DNA from: Leptodactylus fallax
Lineage: Eukaryota; Chordata; Amphibia; Anura; Leptodactylidae
Direction of reading: 5' to 3'
DNA: 64,000 nucleotides
Assembly: GCA_947044405.1 (NCBI GenBank)
Contig: CAMRHE010000068.1
Span: forward strand, 2,324,501-2,388,500
A model generated the notes under the pieces. It had not been told where the DNA came from. It saw nothing but the letters and a program-made list of their open reading frames with translations, and made no database searches. The position numbers and the translations under genes are program-made. The first letter of the stretch is position 1. Every line of letters begins with the position of its first letter. Below are positions 60,228 through 64,000 of this stretch, one piece after another.

Positions 60228-60553
60228 TTAAAGGGATTGTCTGGGAAGCAGGAACAACTTCGGGGGAGGTGTCAAATGAACAAAAAATAGAGCATACTCC
60301 TCTGCCCTGGTCCTCCGTTATCCACCATTGGTGTCTGGTGACCAATCAGAGGCTGCAGCGGTCGCTGTCACTCGCATACGTCACCTGTTCCTTGCCTTCA
60401 ATTGCCGAGGACTTGTTACATCCAGGCACCAGCGCGAGACTGAGCGGATACCAACAGCGGACAACGGAGCACCGAGGAGAGGGGAGTATGTGGTTTTTTT
60501 TTTTTATTTTATTTTACACCTTGGTTTCTTCAATTCCTGGACAACCCCTTTAA
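60228..60553. mobile_element. MITE of the TTAAAGGGRTTGTC family
   Basis: The left end TTAAAGGGATTGTCTGGGAA and the right end TTCCTGGACAACCCCTTTAA are inverted. A T-run lies at about 60494-60504. Confidence 0.75.
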
Positions 60554-60627
60554 GGACCTGGTGCCCTAAACCAGTGAAGGGGTTAATGTCAGTATACCTG
60601 GTGGTCTACAACAGCAAGAGGGAGTGT

Positions 60628-60942
60628 TGGGCACGGTTCACATTTGCGTTTGGGTTTCCGTTCGGTGAACATTCCCCCCCCCCCCCCCCCCCCCCGAACG
60701 GAAACCTATATGCATTAAAAAGCGGTTTACCTGGGAAAGCCGCAAACCCCAGAGCCTATAATGGGGTCCGTGTGGTTTCCACTCGAAACATGCGGAGAGA
60801 AAAGTGCTGCTTATAGTTTATGGGGTCCGCGGGTTTCCCAGATAAACCACTTTTTAATGCGTATAGGTTTCCGTTTGGGGGGGGGGGGGTCACCAAGCGG
60901 ACTCCCTGAACGGAAACCTGAGCGCAGATGTGAACCGGGCCT
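60628..60942. mobile_element. MITE with GGTTCACATTTGCG ends and a poly-C tract
   Basis: The left GGGCACGGTTCACATTTGCG is inverted against the right CGCAGATGTGAACCGGGCC. The arms continue through GGTTTCCGTTCGG and CGAACGGAAACC. A C-run of about 22-25 bases starts near 60674, and a G-run of about 11 at about 60878-60888 lies in the opposite arm. Confidence 0.75.
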
Positions 60943-61164
60943 TATTTCTGTACCCATGCTGGCATTTGACAGTGAAGGAGTTAAAAAGGGTTGTCAGGTA
61001 TTTATAAACCTATGGATTATTTCTTAAAAAAAAACAGCGCCATACCTGTCCATTGGCTGTTATTGCAGTTAAGCCCTATTTACTGCAATACTAGACACCA
61101 CCTATGTACAGGTGTGGCGCTATTACAGAAGAAAGTAATGTTTTTGTTATCCTAGTTAACATCT

Positions 61165-61379
61165 TTAGGCCGGGGCCCCACTGCAAAGAGGATGAGATCC
61201 CATCTACGCAATGCAGAAAAATACGGACAGCAGAAATGCAGCAATTTCCAAAACCGTTGGATTATACCTACGGAAATGCTGCCGGTTTCCCTATAGGACT
61301 AATTGAAAAATGCTGCGGGAAAAACCGCGATGTGTTTCCGCTGTGGTTTTTCCCGCAGTCTGCTACGTGGGGCTTTAAC
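61165..61379. mobile_element. MITE related to the 14420 element
   Basis: The left end TTAGGCCGGGGCCCCACTGC and the right end GCTACGTGGGGCTTTAACC are inverted. The interior has GCTGCGGGAAAAACCGC against GTGGTTTTTCCCGCAG. Confidence 0.65.
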
Positions 61380-61488
61380 CTTAATGTAAGGATCACTTGT
61401 GGCCTAGAGGAGTGAAGGGGTTAATATAAGAATTCCTGCTGGTCAAGGAAAGTGAAAAGTTGAGGTGGTAAATTTTAAAGGGACATTC

Positions 61489-61820
61489 CCCTCTTAAAGT
61501 TATCCCCCATTCCTAGGGGATGATTTGCAGATTGATGGGGGTCCGGTGAGAGTTTAGTCCCCGGTTCTGAATAGGTTGACCTTTTATCTCAATGGCTGCG
61601 GTACTTCGGCTGTCTCTAGGACTCCCAACTATCTCTCTGGTGCTCCCTTTGAAATGAATGGAGCGGTGCATGTGTGTCCCAAGCAGCACTCCATTCACAA
61701 AGGTGGCCAGGACTCCCCCATTCTCCCAATCGGTCGGGGTCTCAGCGGACGGACTCCTACCAATATGCAAGTCATCACCTTTCTTATATGGGACAACTTT
61801 TTAAGATGAGACTGACCCTT
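61489..61820. mobile_element. Degraded MITE
   Basis: AAAGGGACATTCCCCTCTTA near 61479 and GGGACAACTTTTTAAG near 61790 are imperfect inverted tips. The interior phrases GGGGTCCGGTGAG and CTCCATTCACAAAGG are typical of the family. Confidence 0.45.
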
Positions 61821-62503
61821 TAAGATCCCTGGATGAGGGCAGTGAATGGGTTAATGCTGCCTGCCTGTCCAGACTCCAGCACTGTCCTGGCTGTGACTTC
61901 CTGCACTGATAGAGAGGATTGTTCTGCTGTAACTGTATGGCTGCTATGATCGGGCAGACCTTCAGAAGGCGCTCTGCCTGATCAGGTAGTGGAGAATCAC
62001 CATGTGGTGAGGGCCCCTTTGCTGACGCTCCTCTAATTGTGAATGGCCCCATAGCAGAGGGGCCATTTGCAACTGTGACCACTGCCAACCCTATAGGTAG
62101 TCACAACTGACCTCTATAAGCGTACGTTCACACCTCTGCCTCAAAGAACACCTCCAGTTTATTTCAATGGGAGTCAGTAGCAGATTATTTTTTCCTGTAG
62201 ATGATTTTTTTCAACTAGAGGGGGAAAAAGGTGACATGACGTATCTTCAGACGGAGAGCAGCGTGACCCTGATGTTACATGTATGTTCACATGTAGCAGA
62301 TTCATCGCAGAAAGTTCTAAAGCTGGAAAACCCATGGAATACATCTGTTTTGGGCAGTTTCTACAAAATCTCATTGAGATGACTTGAGACAGTCAAAACA
62401 AATCTGCTCCATGGGAATATACCCCAAGGGATTACCCAGACAGCCATAACAGGGCCTTGTTGTACTGACCGTATTACATCGGCACGTCCTGTCCTCCCCA
62501 CAG
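61821..62503. other. Intergenic DNA after DENND5A
   Basis: No gene seen. GTACGTTCACACCTCTGCCT near 62122 is a MITE end. Confidence 0.4.
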
Positions 62504-63482
62504 GTCAATGACCCAAACCATCTGCAGCATTGGGATCGGCCATAGCGATCCCCTGAAATCTGTGCTCAAGCCCCGCAGCTGGGTAAGTGACCCTGTGACA
62601 GGTAGGACACAGGCTTGTACTGTCAGTGGCCACTAGAGGGCGCAGTGTACTGAGAAATATTCTCCTTGTGTCCTATACAGATTACAGGGGAACGTCTCAG
62701 AGGGTAAATTCGGAGAATCCGTCTACTGGTATATGACGGTAAACCCCATTATAGTCAATAGGGTCCCTCGGGATCCGTTGCTGTCCGTCATTTGTGACCG
62801 ACTAGAAGGATGGAGACTCCGACGCAGATGTGAACCAAGCCTTAAAGGGGTTTTCGCATGAAAACAAGTTACCCCTATCCATATCCACTTAGGCCCCCCC
62901 AATCAGGGGACTTTTTTTTTGGTCAGACAGCGCACCCACCGCTCTATTCATTTCAGCAAGCAGAGATTGGTGAAAGGAGAACTTCTCACTGCACCCTTCA
63001 TTCACAGGAAATCTGACAAATCATGGCGGCTTATAGCGATGACCTGGCGGTGTGGTCAGGGGTCCCAAATGGCTCCTGCCACACCCTCTGTATATAACAT
63101 TGACATCTCTTGGTTCTTCTCCTCGCCCCAGGAGACTTGCGGCCTCGTGATGCTGGACATCTGCTATAAGAATTCTCCATCACAATCCCACGTCCACCAT
63201 TACCTCTACAGCATGGGAAAGTTATGGACCAGCTGCGTGATCGGAGAAGTCGGGGTGACACCGGGACCCCCGCCTAATGTACAGGGCAAGGATGGCCCCT
63301 ACACGGTGGGCCCAGAAAGGTCTGCAACAAATCTGTGTGTGAATTTAGGCTTAATCGCCAAAGGATGGATTCAGCTCTGCTACATCAGGATGGTTCCATT
63401 ATACTGCAGCCACAGGGGGGCGCTGCAGCCTCAGAATGGAAGATCAAGTGTAAAAAAACCTCTGGGCACCAGGAGCCTGTAA
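62504..63482 (+). other. Speculative two-exon open reading frame
   Basis: A segment 62504-62582 has a strong acceptor before it (CCTCCCCACAG) and a strong donor after it (GTAAGTG), and is open in one frame (MTQTICSIGIGHSDPLKSV). A second acceptor, CTCGCCCCAG, precedes 63132, from which the phase-compatible frame stays open to a stop at 63480-63482. No homology is recognised and the neighbouring sequence is MITE-like, so this is probably chance. Confidence 0.12.
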
Positions 63483-64000
63483 TGTGAGGTTTGAGGCGTT
63501 TGATATACGATGGCAGCTCCGGGCGCAGCCGCTGAGATTTTTGAGGGGAGGGGGGGATACAAAATGTCACACAAACCCCTAAAAGTGAGGACGGAGATTT
63601 TTCTAAATTCTTTTTTTCCCCCCTGTAAAAATACTTTCAGATGAGTTAAAAACCGCAGAGCGGAGGCGTCCAGCGAGATTTATAACCGCCATAAAAACGG
63701 ACAAAGGCAGATTTACGAACCGCTGCGATGTGAGACGAAAGACTCCGCCCACTTCTGCTGCGGACGCTGCCATGATGGAATTTCTTTTATAAAACTGAAT
63801 TTTTTCGTACAAAATCGATTCCAAGACCAGATATTTAGCGATTTAATTTGCGACACTTTCGTGTGTTTATTTTCGTTGTCGTCTCCGGGATGTGGACGGC
63901 GACATCAGAGCACACGCCTGCGCCATGAAAACCGCCAGAACCATTCGCGCCTCGGCCAGCGACCTAGAAAGCGAGCTGTCACCTGATTGGTTGAGACAGG
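63483..64000. other. CpG-bearing intergenic end of window
   Basis: Moderately CpG-rich from about 63840, with an inverted CCAAT motif (GATTGG) near 63984. This could be the edge of a downstream promoter; SCUBE2 is the next gene in human. No exon is seen. Confidence 0.3.

Noticed and set aside
62919..63482. 187-codon open frame as a complete single-exon gene
   Set aside because: No recognisable homology, and its first part overlaps MITE-like sequence. Kept only as a low-confidence exon candidate.

Overview
The window comes from a vertebrate nuclear genome, most likely a frog. Three single-copy genes with consensus GT-AG introns lie in the order IPO7 (minus strand, 5' part only), TMEM41B (plus, complete) and DENND5A (plus, complete). 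This is the same order and relative orientation as the human 11p15.4 block. The amphibian call is an inference from recalled repeat character: MITEs with TTAAAGGGGTTGTCC-type ends, a TAGAGATGAGC hAT-type MITE, and abundant tandem repeats. No prokaryotic or viral gene is seen.

Layout. 1-11.3 kb: IPO7 exons 12 to 1 on the minus strand, encoding residues 1-445; the rest of the gene lies left of the window. 11.3-18.2 kb: divergent intergenic region with two CpG-rich promoters, an AT-rich 20-bp repeat, many MITEs, a hAT MITE with an 8-bp target-site duplication and a decayed Tc1/mariner transposase fragment. 18.2-26.7 kb: TMEM41B, 7 exons, 280 aa. 26.7-31.7 kb: intergenic, mostly minisatellite. 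31.7-59.9 kb: DENND5A, 23 coding exons, 1286 aa, with a poly(A) signal. 60-64 kb: MITE-rich intergenic DNA with one speculative exon pair.

The genes are housekeeping or trafficking genes acting in separate places: IPO7 is a nuclear import receptor, TMEM41B an ER VTT-domain lipid scramblase used in autophagy, DENND5A a DENN-domain Rab exchange factor. They are syntenic rather than an operon. All splice phases close and every exon is open.

The remarkable part is non-coding. About 17 tandem arrays (units from 15 bp to about 130 bp) fill roughly 19.8 kb, near 31 percent of the window, almost all in introns or next to promoters. One 97-bp unit occurs as separate arrays in an intron of each of the three genes. 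A 34-bp array of GC-box-bearing units ends about 190 bp before the DENND5A start codon. DENND5A intron 20 holds about 2 kb of pyrimidine-only sequence without AG dinucleotides. Long open frames across these arrays are artefacts of repeat periodicity, not proteins.
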